45,690 nucleotides of DNA from an uncultured Lachnospiraceae bacterium (GTDB lineage: Bacteria; Bacillota; Clostridia; Lachnospirales; Lachnospiraceae). The stretch is taken from the NCBI GenBank assembly GCA_900316075.1, contig ONBT01000016.1, positions 1 through 45,690 of the forward strand, in the 5' to 3' direction. The notes under the pieces are model-generated. The model had not been told where the DNA came from. It did no database searches and worked only from the letters and a program-made list of their open reading frames with translations. Positions 23,955-32,665 of the stretch are shown here, piece after piece. The translations under genes and the position numbers were made by a program. Within the stretch, counting starts at the first letter, position 1. Every line of letters begins with the position of its first letter.

Positions 23955-25900
23955 TGTTACTTTCTGTTTCCCATATTCACAAAGCCTACGGAGAGACGGT
24001 CATTCTGCCGGACGTCTCCTTCACGATGGAGCGGGGAGACCATTTCGCCCTTGTCGGCCGAAACGGGTCCGGAAAATCGACCCTTTTAAACATCATCGTC
24101 GGGGACTTACGAGCCGACGAAGGGGTGGTTTCCCTCGAAAAAGATGCCACGGTCGGCTACCTTCCCCAGTATCTCGACATGGTCATGGAGGGCAGTCTCT
24201 ATGACTTCGTCCTTCATGCAAGAGAGGACATCCTCGAGGACGAGAAGAAGATGGCCTCCATGGAAGACGCCATGAAGACGGCCTCCGGGGACGAATTGAA
24301 CCGCCTGCTGGAAGACTATCAGTCCTTCTCCCATATATTTGAAATGAAGGGCGGGACCTCCTACCGGAGTCAGGTGGAAGGAGCCCTGTTCGGCCTGGGC
24401 TTTACCCGGGAGGACTTCGGCCGGGATACGGATACCCTGTCCGGCGGTCAGAAGACAAGGCTCTCCCTGGCCCGGATTCTCATGGGTTCCCCGGACCTTC
24501 TGATTCTCGACGAGCCTATCAACCATCTGGACTTAAAGAGCATAGAGTGGCTGGAAGGCTTTCTTTCTTCCTATAAGGGGGCTGTTCTCCTGGTGGCCCA
24601 TGACCGGTATTTTTTAAACCGTGTGACGGATCACATATTATCCCTGTATGATGACCGGGCCCGGGTCTACCGGGGCAATTATCAGGCTTTTGCGGACCAG
24701 CGGGAAAACGAGCTCATCACCCGGTCCCGGGAAGTCGAAAAGCAGCAGAAGGAGATTGAGCACCAGGAAGCCGTCATCAAAAAACTCCAGCAGTTCAACC
24801 GGGAGAAGTCCATCAAGAGGGCCGAGTCCCGGAAGAAGATGCTGGACAAGGTGGAGGTCATCGAAGACTTTCAGGAAGAGGCCATCATGCGGCCGGTCTT
24901 TACGGCCTCCCGCCCCTCCGGCAAGGATGTCCTTTCCGTAAACGGAATTTCCAAAGGTTTTGACGGCAACAATCTCTTTTCCAACGTCTCCTTTGAGGTA
25001 AAGAAGGGAGAACGGGTCGCCATCCTTGGGGACAACGGAACCGGAAAGACCACTTTGCTTCGTGAAATTCTTTCCTATCCCTTCGATTCCGGCCTCGATT
25101 CCCCGGTCCGCTTCGGCATGAACGTGGATACAGGCTATTTCGACCAGGCCCAGAAGAATTTAAATCCGGCGAAATCCGTCATGGATGAAGTCCACGACGC
25201 CTTCCCCCAGATGACGGACGGTGAGGTCCGGCAGAAGCTGGCAGGCTTTCTCTTCACCGGGGACCGGATCTACGACCGGATTGAGACTCTGTCCGGCGGG
25301 GAGAAGGCCAGAGTTTCCCTTACGAAGCTCATGCTGGGCCACTTCAACTTCCTGATTCTCGATGAGCCCACAAACCATCTGGATATGGAATCGAAAGAGG
25401 CTCTGGAAGGCGCCCTGAGGGACTACGACGGGACCATTCTTTTCGTCTCCCACGACCGCTATTTCGTGAACCGGGTAGCCACAAGGATTCTCGAACTCTA
25501 TAACGGACACCTGATTGAATATCTGGGAAATTACGACTACTATGTGGAAAAGAGGGAAGAGTTCCACAGGACCTTTGCAGAAAGTCCCTCGGGCAGCCCG
25601 CTCCCGGACAAAAATATTAGTCATGAAGAAGTGACAGAAAACTCGGGTGGGAAAGCCGACTGGCAGAAGGCCAAGGAGGAGAAGGCGGCCCGGCAGAAGC
25701 TGGAGCGGGAGCAGGCAAAGGTTGAAGAGGACATTGCCACTGCGGAAGGGCGGATCAAGGCCATCGACGAAGAATTCTTAAAGCCCGAGTACCAGACGAA
25801 TTCAAAGAAGCTTCGGGAACTTACGGAGGAACAGGACGTGCTGAAGGAGAGGCTGGAAGACCTCTACAGCCGGTGGGAGGCCCTGGCGGAACAGCTGTAG
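23954..25900 (+). CDS. ABC-F family ATPase (ribosome-associated type)
   Basis: A 648-residue soluble protein with two ABC domains and no membrane segment. Walker A1 is GRNGSGKST (35-43) with signature LSGGQKTRLSLAR and Walker B LLILDEPINHLD; the second domain has GDNGTGKTT, LSGGEKARVSLTK and LILDEPTNHLD. Between them lies the charged P-site-tRNA-interaction linker (KQQKEIEHQEAVIKKLQQFNREKS). A C-terminal coiled coil (KAKEEKAARQKLEREQ and on) resembles that of the Uup/YfmR branch. ABC-F proteins rescue or regulate ribosomes; some give antibiotic resistance, which cannot be concluded here. Ile replaces the usual Thr after DEP in the first domain. The ATG overlaps the icd stop by one base. Confidence 0.92.
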   Translation: MLLSVSHIHKAYGETVILPDVSFTMERGDHFALVGRNGSGKSTLLNIIVGDLRADEGVVSLEKDATVGYLPQYLDMVMEGSLYDFVLHAREDILEDEKKMASMEDAMKTASGDELNRLLEDYQSFSHIFEMKGGTSYRSQVEGALFGLGFTREDFGRDTDTLSGGQKTRLSLARILMGSPDLLILDEPINHLDLKSIEWLEGFLSSYKGAVLLVAHDRYFLNRVTDHILSLYDDRARVYRGNYQAFADQRENELITRSREVEKQQKEIEHQEAVIKKLQQFNREKSIKRAESRKKMLDKVEVIEDFQEEAIMRPVFTASRPSGKDVLSVNGISKGFDGNNLFSNVSFEVKKGERVAILGDNGTGKTTLLREILSYPFDSGLDSPVRFGMNVDTGYFDQAQKNLNPAKSVMDEVHDAFPQMTDGEVRQKLAGFLFTGDRIYDRIETLSGGEKARVSLTKLMLGHFNFLILDEPTNHLDMESKEALEGALRDYDGTILFVSHDRYFVNRVATRILELYNGHLIEYLGNYDYYVEKREEFHRTFAESPSGSPLPDKNISHEEVTENSGGKADWQKAKEEKAARQKLEREQAKVEEDIATAEGRIKAIDEEFLKPEYQTNSKKLRELTEEQDVLKERLEDLYSRWEALAEQL

Positions 25901-25972
25901 GAAATCTTTACAGGCAGTTTCGGGTCTTGCACAAGCGGCTCAGAGTCTTCGTTTCCGGGGCAGGGATACGCT

Positions 25973-25990
25973 TTGTTAAGAATTTGACAA
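25973..25990. promoter_or_regulatory. Rex operator upstream of rex
   Basis: TTGTTAAGAATTTGACAA differs from the clostridial Rex consensus TTGTTAA-N4-TTAACAA at one position. It overlaps the -35 of the rex promoter, so Rex should repress its own gene when NADH is low. Confidence 0.8.
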
Positions 25991-26011
25991 ATGCAGAGAT
26001 TTCTTTATACT
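25984..26011 (+). promoter_or_regulatory. Predicted sigma-A promoter of rex
   Basis: TTGACA (25984-25989), 16-nt spacer, TATACT (26006-26011). The -35 is shared with the right half of the Rex operator. The leader to the chosen start is about 115 nt. Confidence 0.7.
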
Positions 26012-26134
26012 TTTAAGCAGAAATGTGCTTCCAGGCGGCAGGGAAGAAAGTGATCAAACCCTACGCTGACACTGAATTTGAAGTACGCAAAGCTTCTGCA
26101 AAAAGTCATGAAAAACGGGGAGAGAACGGTTCTC

Positions 26135-26785
26135 ATGGAAAGAGATATTTCATCTGCAGTGATTCGGAGAATGCCCAGGTATTACCGCTATCTGGAGGAA
26201 CTCCGGGCTGAAGGGGTCGACCGGATTTCGTCCGGGGACCTGTCCCGGCTTATGAATGTGACGGCCTCCCAGATCCGGCAGGACCTGAACAATTTCGGGG
26301 GCTTCGGCCAGCAGGGCTACGGCTACAATGTGGACTACCTGCACGACGAGATTGCAAAAATTCTGGGGCTTACCCGGGTCCATCCCGTCATCCTGATCGG
26401 GGTCGGAAATCTGGGTCAGGCCATTTCAAACTATGTCCATTTTTCCCGTCTTTCCTTTGAAATCGCGGGGCTCTTCGATATCAATGAAAAGCTGAAGGGG
26501 CGGGAAGTGGCCGGTACGAAAATCCGGACTTACGATGAGCTTCCTGACTTTCTGAAGAGCCATGAAGTGGATATCGCCGCCCTGACCATCCCCAAGGTCC
26601 ATGCCCAGGATGTGGCGGATGATGTGATCAAAAACGGGGTCCATGCCATCTGGAACTTCACCCATGTGGACCTGGTGGTGCCGGATGACGTCGTCGTTGA
26701 AAATGTACACCTTTCGGACAGCCTTATGCAGCTTTCCTACAACCTGACGGAGAGGGAAGCGGAGACGTCCAGTGATGAGGAGTGA
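26135..26785 (+). CDS. rex: Redox-sensing transcriptional repressor Rex
   Basis: A 216-residue NADH/NAD+-sensing repressor. The N-terminal winged helix (ISSAVIRRMPRYYRYLEEL, ISSGDLSRLMNVTASQIRQDLNNFGGFGQQGYGYNV) is followed by a Rossmann domain with GVGNLGQA (about 89-96) and a C-terminal helix for domain swapping (NVHLSDSLMQLSYNL). ATG 26135 is chosen because Rex proteins begin at this point and GGGGAGAG precedes it; a TTG at 26078 would add 19 unusual residues. The Rex operator overlaps its promoter. The stop overlaps the leader of the following unknown gene (GAGGAG is inside its end), so the two are coupled. Confidence 0.95.
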   Translation: MERDISSAVIRRMPRYYRYLEELRAEGVDRISSGDLSRLMNVTASQIRQDLNNFGGFGQQGYGYNVDYLHDEIAKILGLTRVHPVILIGVGNLGQAISNYVHFSRLSFEIAGLFDINEKLKGREVAGTKIRTYDELPDFLKSHEVDIAALTIPKVHAQDVADDVIKNGVHAIWNFTHVDLVVPDDVVVENVHLSDSLMQLSYNLTEREAETSSDEE

Positions 26786-26790
26786 GCACC

Positions 26791-27486
26791 GTGGATGAGG
26801 AGAGTTTTAAAGAAGCGGTACGGCATGCGAAGATTCCTGTCCTGGTTCTGGACCAGAAGTGGCACCGGCTCTTTGCCCTTTCCGGCAAGCCCGATGACGT
26901 GAAGGCTTTGGAGCAGGAGCTGAACGAGCTTCTGGCCGAGCAGGGAAAGCTCAACAACGAACAGAAGGAATTGAAGAAGCTCAAGAACCGCCTCATGAAC
27001 AATATCGTCCAGAACATCGACCATGCCGGGGACGACGCCATGGCCCAGGACAAGCGCCTGATCGACGAGACGAACGCGAAGATCGAGGCCAATGAGGACG
27101 AGCTTTTGGACATCCCCAACCGGATCAAGGAGACGGATGCGGCGCTCATGCTTGCCACCATGCGCTTCTGCTACACGAAGCTGCGGACAAACGCTTCCGA
27201 GGCCAAAGAGATTTCCGACTGGATCAAGAACGTCCGGATTGAGCTCAAGAAAAATATCATCAAGAAGCAGAACCGGGAAATCAACAACAAGGAGATTTAT
27301 GCCTACATGCACGACATCTTCGGCAAGGACGTCATGAATCTCTTCGATGTGGCCGATGAAAACAACCTCGTGACCAATATAAAGCCCGCGGATGAAAAGC
27401 CGGAAGGGGTCCAGGTCAATGCCAAGGAAGCCGCCGCCCAGCGGCCGGCCGAAGACTTCAAGGCCGATACGAAAAAGGGAGACTGA
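26791..27486 (+). CDS. Coiled-coil protein of unknown function
   Basis: I do not recognise this 231-residue protein. It begins with a short globular part (AVRHAKIPVLVLDQKWHRLFA), followed by a long charged coiled coil with heptads (ALEQELNELLAEQGKLNNEQKELKKLKNRL) and a second helical segment ending KDVMNLFDVADENN; the last 40 residues are Pro/Ala/Lys-rich and probably disordered. There is no signal peptide or membrane segment. GTG 26791 is chosen because GAGGAG at 26777-26782 is 8 nt away; the GTG at 26782 overlaps that site. It lies between rex and nnr, tightly spaced, so is probably co-transcribed with both. Confidence 0.75.
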   Translation: MDEESFKEAVRHAKIPVLVLDQKWHRLFALSGKPDDVKALEQELNELLAEQGKLNNEQKELKKLKNRLMNNIVQNIDHAGDDAMAQDKRLIDETNAKIEANEDELLDIPNRIKETDAALMLATMRFCYTKLRTNASEAKEISDWIKNVRIELKKNIIKKQNREINNKEIYAYMHDIFGKDVMNLFDVADENNLVTNIKPADEKPEGVQVNAKEAAAQRPAEDFKADTKKGD

Positions 27487-27525
27487 TTTCTCCTTTCGCC
27501 CGTCTTTTTCAAAGGAAAAGCAAGC

Positions 27526-29028
27526 GTGAAATATATATTAAACGCCAAAGAGGCTTCTGAAGCCGACAAAAATACAAGCGATACCTATCATGTCAGCCCC
27601 TCCGTTCTCATGGAGCGGGCGGCTTTGTTTACGGCAGAGACTATTTGTGACCGCTTCCCGGACCGGGAGACGAAGGTGGTTTCCTGCTGCGGGAAGGGCA
27701 ATAACGGCGGGGACGGCATTGCGGCCGCCCGCATTCTCTTTGAAAACGGCTACCGGCATGTAAAGCTTTTCATGCCCCTTGGAGCCGAGGGCCTGTCCGG
27801 CAGCGAAAAAGACCAGCTTACCACGGCAAAAGCCTACGGCATTGACATTTCGGCCAATATCGACTGTCTTTCCCAGGCGGACATTATCATTGATGCCCTG
27901 TTCGGGACCGGTCTTTCCCGGGCTCCCGAAGGGGCGGCAGCGGATGCAATCGCTGCCATAAATGCTTCGAAGGCCTTCACGGTTTCCGTCGACATTCCAA
28001 GCGGAGTTGACGCCACCGGCGGTGAGGTTTTTGGGAAGGCTGTTCGGGCCGACCTTACGACGACATATTCTTTCCTGAAGCGGGGCCATGTCCTCTATCC
28101 GGGGAGAGAGTATTGCGGTGAGGTTCTCTGCAGAAATATCGGTATTACAGAAAATTCTTTCTCCGGGCATACACCTGAGTGCTTCTGCCTGGAGGAGGGC
28201 GATATACAGCGCCTGCTGCCGGTCCGGAAGAGGGACTCCCACAAGGGGACTTACGGCCGGGTCCTGGTGGCGGCCGGGTCCCCGGGGATGGCCGGAGCCA
28301 GCCTGTTTGCGGCTCGTGCAGCCTTTCTTGCCGGGGCAGGGCTCGTGGACCTGTTGACAGCGGAAGAGAACCGTGTCATAGTTCAGGAATCCCTGCCGGA
28401 AGCCATTCTTCATACCTATTCGGGCAAATGTCCGGACAGCCTCGTCAAAGACTGCTGCGACCGGGCGGACTGCATCGTCATCGGCCCGGGTCTTTCTACG
28501 GAAAAGAATGCGATAAGCCTCTTTCAGGCGGTATTTGAGACGGCTTCAGTTCCCATGGTCATCGACGCGGACGGGCTGAATATTCTTTCAATGAATATGA
28601 GTCTCTTGCAGAGGCCCCATACCTCCCTGGTTCTGACTCCGCACCCGGGCGAGCTTTCGCGTCTTCTGTCCGAACCCTACGACCTGATCCGGCCCCGGCT
28701 TTTCTCTGCCTGCGGGGACTTCTCCCGGGCCAACCAGGTGACCCTTGTGGCAAAGGGGGCTTCCACGCTGATATTCGAGCCCTTCCGGGAGACCTGCATC
28801 AATACGAGCGGAGACGACAGCCTGTCTACGGCGGGGGCCGGAGATATTCTGGCCGGTCTGACCGGGGGCCTGATTGCTGCGGGCATGAAGGCGCCGGACG
28901 CGGCAAGGACAGCGGTCTACCTGCACGGAAAGGCGGGGGAGGCAGCCGGTCAGAAGAGAGGCAGAAGGTCCTGCATGGCGGGAGACATCCTTTCGGCCTT
29001 GCCGGAAACCTTTCGGAAATATGAATGA
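27526..29028 (+). CDS. nnr: Bifunctional NAD(P)H-hydrate epimerase / ADP-dependent dehydratase
   Basis: A 500-residue fusion that repairs damaged NAD(P)H. The N-terminal YjeF/NnrE epimerase domain (about 1-215) shows CGKGNNGGDGIAAARIL and DALFGTGLSR plus VDIPSGVDATGG. The C-terminal NnrD kinase-like dehydratase domain (about 225-495) has GRVLVAAGSPGMAGAS, VIDADGLNIL, LTPHPGELSRLL and the catalytic STAGAGDILAGL. The residues before it are SGDDSL where GNPGM-like sequence is usual. The start is GTG 27526 behind AAAGGAAAAG. It follows the rex operon's unknown gene by 39 nt, linking it to NAD(H) sensing. Confidence 0.93.
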   Translation: MKYILNAKEASEADKNTSDTYHVSPSVLMERAALFTAETICDRFPDRETKVVSCCGKGNNGGDGIAAARILFENGYRHVKLFMPLGAEGLSGSEKDQLTTAKAYGIDISANIDCLSQADIIIDALFGTGLSRAPEGAAADAIAAINASKAFTVSVDIPSGVDATGGEVFGKAVRADLTTTYSFLKRGHVLYPGREYCGEVLCRNIGITENSFSGHTPECFCLEEGDIQRLLPVRKRDSHKGTYGRVLVAAGSPGMAGASLFAARAAFLAGAGLVDLLTAEENRVIVQESLPEAILHTYSGKCPDSLVKDCCDRADCIVIGPGLSTEKNAISLFQAVFETASVPMVIDADGLNILSMNMSLLQRPHTSLVLTPHPGELSRLLSEPYDLIRPRLFSACGDFSRANQVTLVAKGASTLIFEPFRETCINTSGDDSLSTAGAGDILAGLTGGLIAAGMKAPDAARTAVYLHGKAGEAAGQKRGRRSCMAGDILSALPETFRKYE

Positions 29029-29138
29029 GCGCCTGACAAGACATGATTAGCCGGACACTTGGCTGAAGGCTGGAACATCTTATCGGCCTTCCGTTTATAG
29101 GAACATTTTTAACTGATTTAATTCGGAGGTAACAAGCA

Positions 29139-30296
29139 ATGGACCACAACAGGGTTCATGCAGAAATCAATCTCGACGCCATTATAAACAATATGGACCG
29201 GATGAAAGAGAACATACCGGAACATGTCCGCCTGGCCGCTGTCTTAAAGACGGATGCCTATGGGCACGGGGTGGTCCCGATTGCAAAGACGGTCTGCTCC
29301 CTTCCTTATGTCTGGGGCTGCTGCGTGGCCACGGCGGACGAAGCCGTCGACCTGAGGGAGGTCGGCATAGAGAAGCCCATTCTGGTTCTCGGCTATACCT
29401 TCCCGGATTCCTATCCGGATATGGTGAAGTACGATATCCGGCCGGCCATCCTTTCCCGGGATATGGCGGAGGCCTTTTCAAAAGAAGCAGTTGCCCAGGA
29501 GAAGAAAGCCTATTGTCATATCAAGATTGATACGGGTATGGGGCGGATCGGCTTTCCCGTGACGGACGAGGCCGCTGACGAGATTGCCTCCTATTTCAGC
29601 CTGCCCGGGCTTGTGCCGGAAGGAATTTTCACCCATTTCGCCAAGGCGGACGAAAAAGACCGGACGGCAACCGATGAGCAGTACAAGCGCTTTACCGATA
29701 TGATCGACCGGCTGGGCAGACGGGGAATCACTTTTTCCATCCGCCACTGCGGAAACTCGGCAGGAATCATCCGTTTCCCCGAGGACGGACTGGATATGAT
29801 GCGGGCAGGAATTACCCTTTACGGCCTCTGGCCCTCGGACGACGTGGATCACAGCTTTCCCCTGCAGCCGGCTTTGTCTCTCTACAGTCAGGTGGCCTTT
29901 GTGAAAAAGGTTCCGGCTGGGACCCCCATCAGCTATGGCGGTACATTCGTTACCTCCCGTCCTTCCATCATCGCAACGGTTCCGGTCGGATACGGAGACG
30001 GCTATGCGAGAAGCCTTTCCAATAAGGGAGAGGTGCTTCTTCACGGAAAAAGGGTCCCGATTGTGGGCCGGGTCTGCATGGACCAGATCATGGTGGATGT
30101 GACGGACCTGCCGGAAGTTTCTGTCGGAGACAAGGTGACCCTTATAGGGACGGACGGAGAGGAGCACATCTCCCTCGAAGAGCTGGGCGATAAGTCCGGC
30201 CGCTTCAACTACGAATTCGCCTGCTGCCTGGGCAGCCGGATTCCCCGTCTCTACTACAGAAACGGGAATCTTGTGGATACGGTAGAGTATCTGTAG
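29139..30296 (+). CDS. alr: Alanine racemase
   Basis: A 385-residue PLP-dependent racemase that makes D-alanine for peptidoglycan. The PLP lysine is Lys37 in AVLKTDAYGHG; HIKIDTGMGRIGF, HCGNSAGI, MMRAGITLYGL and VGRVCMDQIMVDVTD are family motifs. The catalytic Tyr region reads ISYGGTF where VGYGRTF-like sequence is common. ATG 29139 has GGAGG upstream. The 110-nt gap from nnr has a GAAGGC/GCCTTC pair that may be a weak terminator. nnr and alr are neighbours in many Bacillota and may share expression. Confidence 0.95.
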   Translation: MDHNRVHAEINLDAIINNMDRMKENIPEHVRLAAVLKTDAYGHGVVPIAKTVCSLPYVWGCCVATADEAVDLREVGIEKPILVLGYTFPDSYPDMVKYDIRPAILSRDMAEAFSKEAVAQEKKAYCHIKIDTGMGRIGFPVTDEAADEIASYFSLPGLVPEGIFTHFAKADEKDRTATDEQYKRFTDMIDRLGRRGITFSIRHCGNSAGIIRFPEDGLDMMRAGITLYGLWPSDDVDHSFPLQPALSLYSQVAFVKKVPAGTPISYGGTFVTSRPSIIATVPVGYGDGYARSLSNKGEVLLHGKRVPIVGRVCMDQIMVDVTDLPEVSVGDKVTLIGTDGEEHISLEELGDKSGRFNYEFACCLGSRIPRLYYRNGNLVDTVEYL

Positions 30297-30358
30297 CTTT
30301 GATGAAAAGTACAAATTCCGCTTTTGAAGGTTTCGTAACGAATTCATCCAAAATAATT

Positions 30359-30377
30359 GTTTTACATTATTCATAAG
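30359..30377 (+). repeat. ATTATTCAT-family motif before the CNNM gene
   Basis: GTTTTACATTATTCATAAG; an exact 19-nt inverted copy lies at 45163-45181. The end of the motif runs into the AAGGAG of the next gene. Confidence 0.65.
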
Positions 30378-30394
30378 GAGTGTGACCATACGGT

Positions 30395-31714
30395 ATGGAC
30401 GATCCAAGTCGATTGTGGATTTTCCTGTATCTGATTTCCCTTGCCGCCGAGCTCATCACGTCGGCCTTTGTATTCGCCCAGCGGGAACAGACCCAGAGTG
30501 ATTTTGAAGAATTGGAAAAGACGCGGCCCCACTACTACAAGGCGGCGCTGAACTATCTGAACCACCCCGGCCGCCTGATTAAGGCCTATGCCGGCATTTC
30601 CACGGGACTTTTCCCCCTGGCCGGTCTTTCCCTCTATTTCCTTGGGCGGGGAGCTTTTGCCGGCAGGCGCTTTGAAATTCTTTTCACCGTGCTTCTGATG
30701 GTGGGCCTGCTCATGCTCTATACGGCCGTTGCCGTAATTACCCCCTACTATGTGGGCGGAAAGAAGCATGAAAAGACGGCTCCGGGCTTTTTTGTCCCTT
30801 TCCGGATTATTGAGGCGCTTTTTATTCTTCTCATCGAGGTCATCAACCTCCTGGCCTTCGTCTTCTCCTCTGTGTTCGGAGTCAATATCCGGGAGGATTC
30901 CGAGGACGTGACGGAGGAGGATGTCCTTTCCATGGTCCAGGTGGGCCACGAAAAGGGTGTATTTCTCGGCTCCGAGGCCGAGATGATTCAGAACATCTTT
31001 GAATTTGACGACAAGGATGCCAAGGACATCATGGTCCACCGGAACGATATCGACGCCCTGGACGGGGAGACCAGCCTGAAGGACGCCATCAAATTCATGG
31101 TGGATACCCGCTACTCCCGCATCCCGGTCTACATCGGGGACCTGGACAATATCATCGGCATCCTTCATATCAAAGACGTGCTGGCCTTTTCCCTGGATGA
31201 GGCCAACCTCCTGAAAAAAATCCGGGATATCGACAGTCTCCTTCAGAAGGCGGAGTCCGTGCCGGAGACCCACGGCATCAACACCCTGTTCACCCAGATG
31301 CAGTTCGACAAGACCCATATGGTCATCGTCACGGATGAGTACGGGCAGACCTCCGGCCTCATCTCCATGGAGGATATTCTCGAGGAGATTGTGGGCAATA
31401 TCCAGGACGAGCACGATGACGATGAGGAACAGCTGGTCCGGCTGAACGAAAAGGTCTTTGCCATGGAAGGCATGACCCCGCTTGAAGAGGTCGGAGAGAC
31501 CCTGGACCTGGACTTTTCGGACTGCGATTTCGAGACCTTAAACGGCTTCCTCATCAATGAACTGGGGCGGATTCCAGAGGACCACGCCACCTTTGATGTA
31601 AAAGCCAGAGGCTATATCTTCCATGTCTGCGGCGTCAAGGACGGAGTCATCGGGAAGGTGAAGGTCCGTCGGGAAGACGGGGGAGCTATCGGGATTGGAA
31701 CAGGAGAAGAATAG
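30395..31714 (+). CDS. CNNM/CorC (HlyC) family membrane protein with CBS pair
   Basis: A 439-residue membrane protein. An N-terminal region with about four hydrophobic segments (LYLISLAAELITSAFVFA; LPLAGLSLYFLG-like; ILFTVLLMVGLLMLYTAVAVI; EALFILLIEVINLLAFVF) corresponds to the DUF21/CNNM domain. A CBS pair follows (about 200-330; IMVHRNDIDALDG, YSRIPVYIGDLDNIIGILHIKDVL, HMVIVTDEYGQTSGLISMEDILEEIVG), then a CorC/HlyC domain (GMTPLEEVGETLDLDF, GFLINELGRIP). The family is linked to Mg2+ efflux or homeostasis; the old haemolysin name is not meaningful. The AAGGAG is 14 nt from the ATG, somewhat far. It is probably transcribed alone. Confidence 0.88.
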   Translation: MDDPSRLWIFLYLISLAAELITSAFVFAQREQTQSDFEELEKTRPHYYKAALNYLNHPGRLIKAYAGISTGLFPLAGLSLYFLGRGAFAGRRFEILFTVLLMVGLLMLYTAVAVITPYYVGGKKHEKTAPGFFVPFRIIEALFILLIEVINLLAFVFSSVFGVNIREDSEDVTEEDVLSMVQVGHEKGVFLGSEAEMIQNIFEFDDKDAKDIMVHRNDIDALDGETSLKDAIKFMVDTRYSRIPVYIGDLDNIIGILHIKDVLAFSLDEANLLKKIRDIDSLLQKAESVPETHGINTLFTQMQFDKTHMVIVTDEYGQTSGLISMEDILEEIVGNIQDEHDDDEEQLVRLNEKVFAMEGMTPLEEVGETLDLDFSDCDFETLNGFLINELGRIPEDHATFDVKARGYIFHVCGVKDGVIGKVKVRREDGGAIGIGTGEE

Positions 31715-31754
31715 CCCTTTCAATTTCAGCCTTTGTCTCCGCATGTTTCACGCC

Positions 31755-31783
31755 TTGAATTCATACAGGTGAAATGCTAAAAT
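31755..31783 (+). promoter_or_regulatory. Predicted sigma-A promoter of yebC
   Basis: TTGAAT (31755-31760), 17-nt spacer, TAAAAT (31778-31783). Confidence 0.65.
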
Positions 31784-31825
31784 TTTACCGGAATATTTTT
31801 TAGAAAGAGAGATTTTTACAGTACC

Positions 31826-32569
31826 ATGTCAGGACATTCGAAATTCGCAAACATCAAGCACAAGAAGGAAAAGAACGACGCTGCCAAGGGCAAGGTCTTT
31901 ACAATGATGGGCCGTCTCATCGCCGTAGCCGTCAAGGAAGGCGGGCCCGATCCGGACAACAATTCAAAGCTTCGTGAAGTCATCCTCAAGGCAAAAGCAG
32001 CCAATATGCCGAACGATACCATTGAGCGCGGCATCAAGAAGGCGGCCGGGGACCTCGGATCTGTCAATTATGAAACCGTCACCTACGAAGGGTACGGTCC
32101 TTCGGGTACCGCAATCATTGTCAAGGCCCTGACGGACAACAAGAACCGTACCGCTGCCAATGTCCGGAACGCTTTTTCCAAGGGCCACGGCAATATCGGA
32201 ACCCAGGGCTGCGTTTCCTATATGTTTGATGAGAAGGGCCAGATCATCGTGGCGAAGGAAGACTACGAGACCGACCCGGACGAATTCATGATGACCGCCA
32301 TTGACTGCGGGGCAGCGGATTTCTCTGAAGAGGAGGACTCCTATGTGATTACCACCGACCCGGCCGATTTTGAGACGGTCCGTTCCGCTCTCGAGGAGAA
32401 GGGCATTCCCATGGCGGAAGCCGAAGTCACCATGATTCCCCAGAACTACGTGACACTCGACAGCCCCGAGGACATTGCCAATATCCGCCGGATTCTTGAC
32501 TTCCTCGACGAGGATGACGACGTTCAGGACGTCTACAACAACTGGGACGAGCCGGACGACGAAGAGTAA
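31826..32569 (+). CDS. yebC: YebC/TACO1-family protein
   Basis: A 247-residue protein of the YebC/PmpR family. The start MSGHSKFANIKHKKEKNDAAKGK is highly typical (MSGHSKWxNIKHxK), with Phe instead of Trp at position 7. The middle has ALTDNKNRTAANVRNAFSKGHGN and the end the acidic DEDDDVQDVYNN. Members are called transcription regulators, and some are translation factors for poly-proline stretches; which applies here is not shown. It has its own promoter and is followed by an ATTATTCAT motif. Confidence 0.95.
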   Translation: MSGHSKFANIKHKKEKNDAAKGKVFTMMGRLIAVAVKEGGPDPDNNSKLREVILKAKAANMPNDTIERGIKKAAGDLGSVNYETVTYEGYGPSGTAIIVKALTDNKNRTAANVRNAFSKGHGNIGTQGCVSYMFDEKGQIIVAKEDYETDPDEFMMTAIDCGAADFSEEEDSYVITTDPADFETVRSALEEKGIPMAEAEVTMIPQNYVTLDSPEDIANIRRILDFLDEDDDVQDVYNNWDEPDDEE

Positions 32570-32575
32570 GTTTTT

Positions 32576-32585
32576 CATTATTCAT
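32576..32585 (+). repeat. ATTATTCAT-family motif after yebC
   Basis: CATTATTCAT, 7 nt after the yebC stop, in a T-rich context. Confidence 0.5.
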
Positions 32586-32665
32586 TTTTTGAAGTAGCAG
32601 AAGAGATAGGGATAGTTTTCGCGGTAGGCCGATTTTTTGAACCTTTCAGAAAGGACAAAGGGGTC

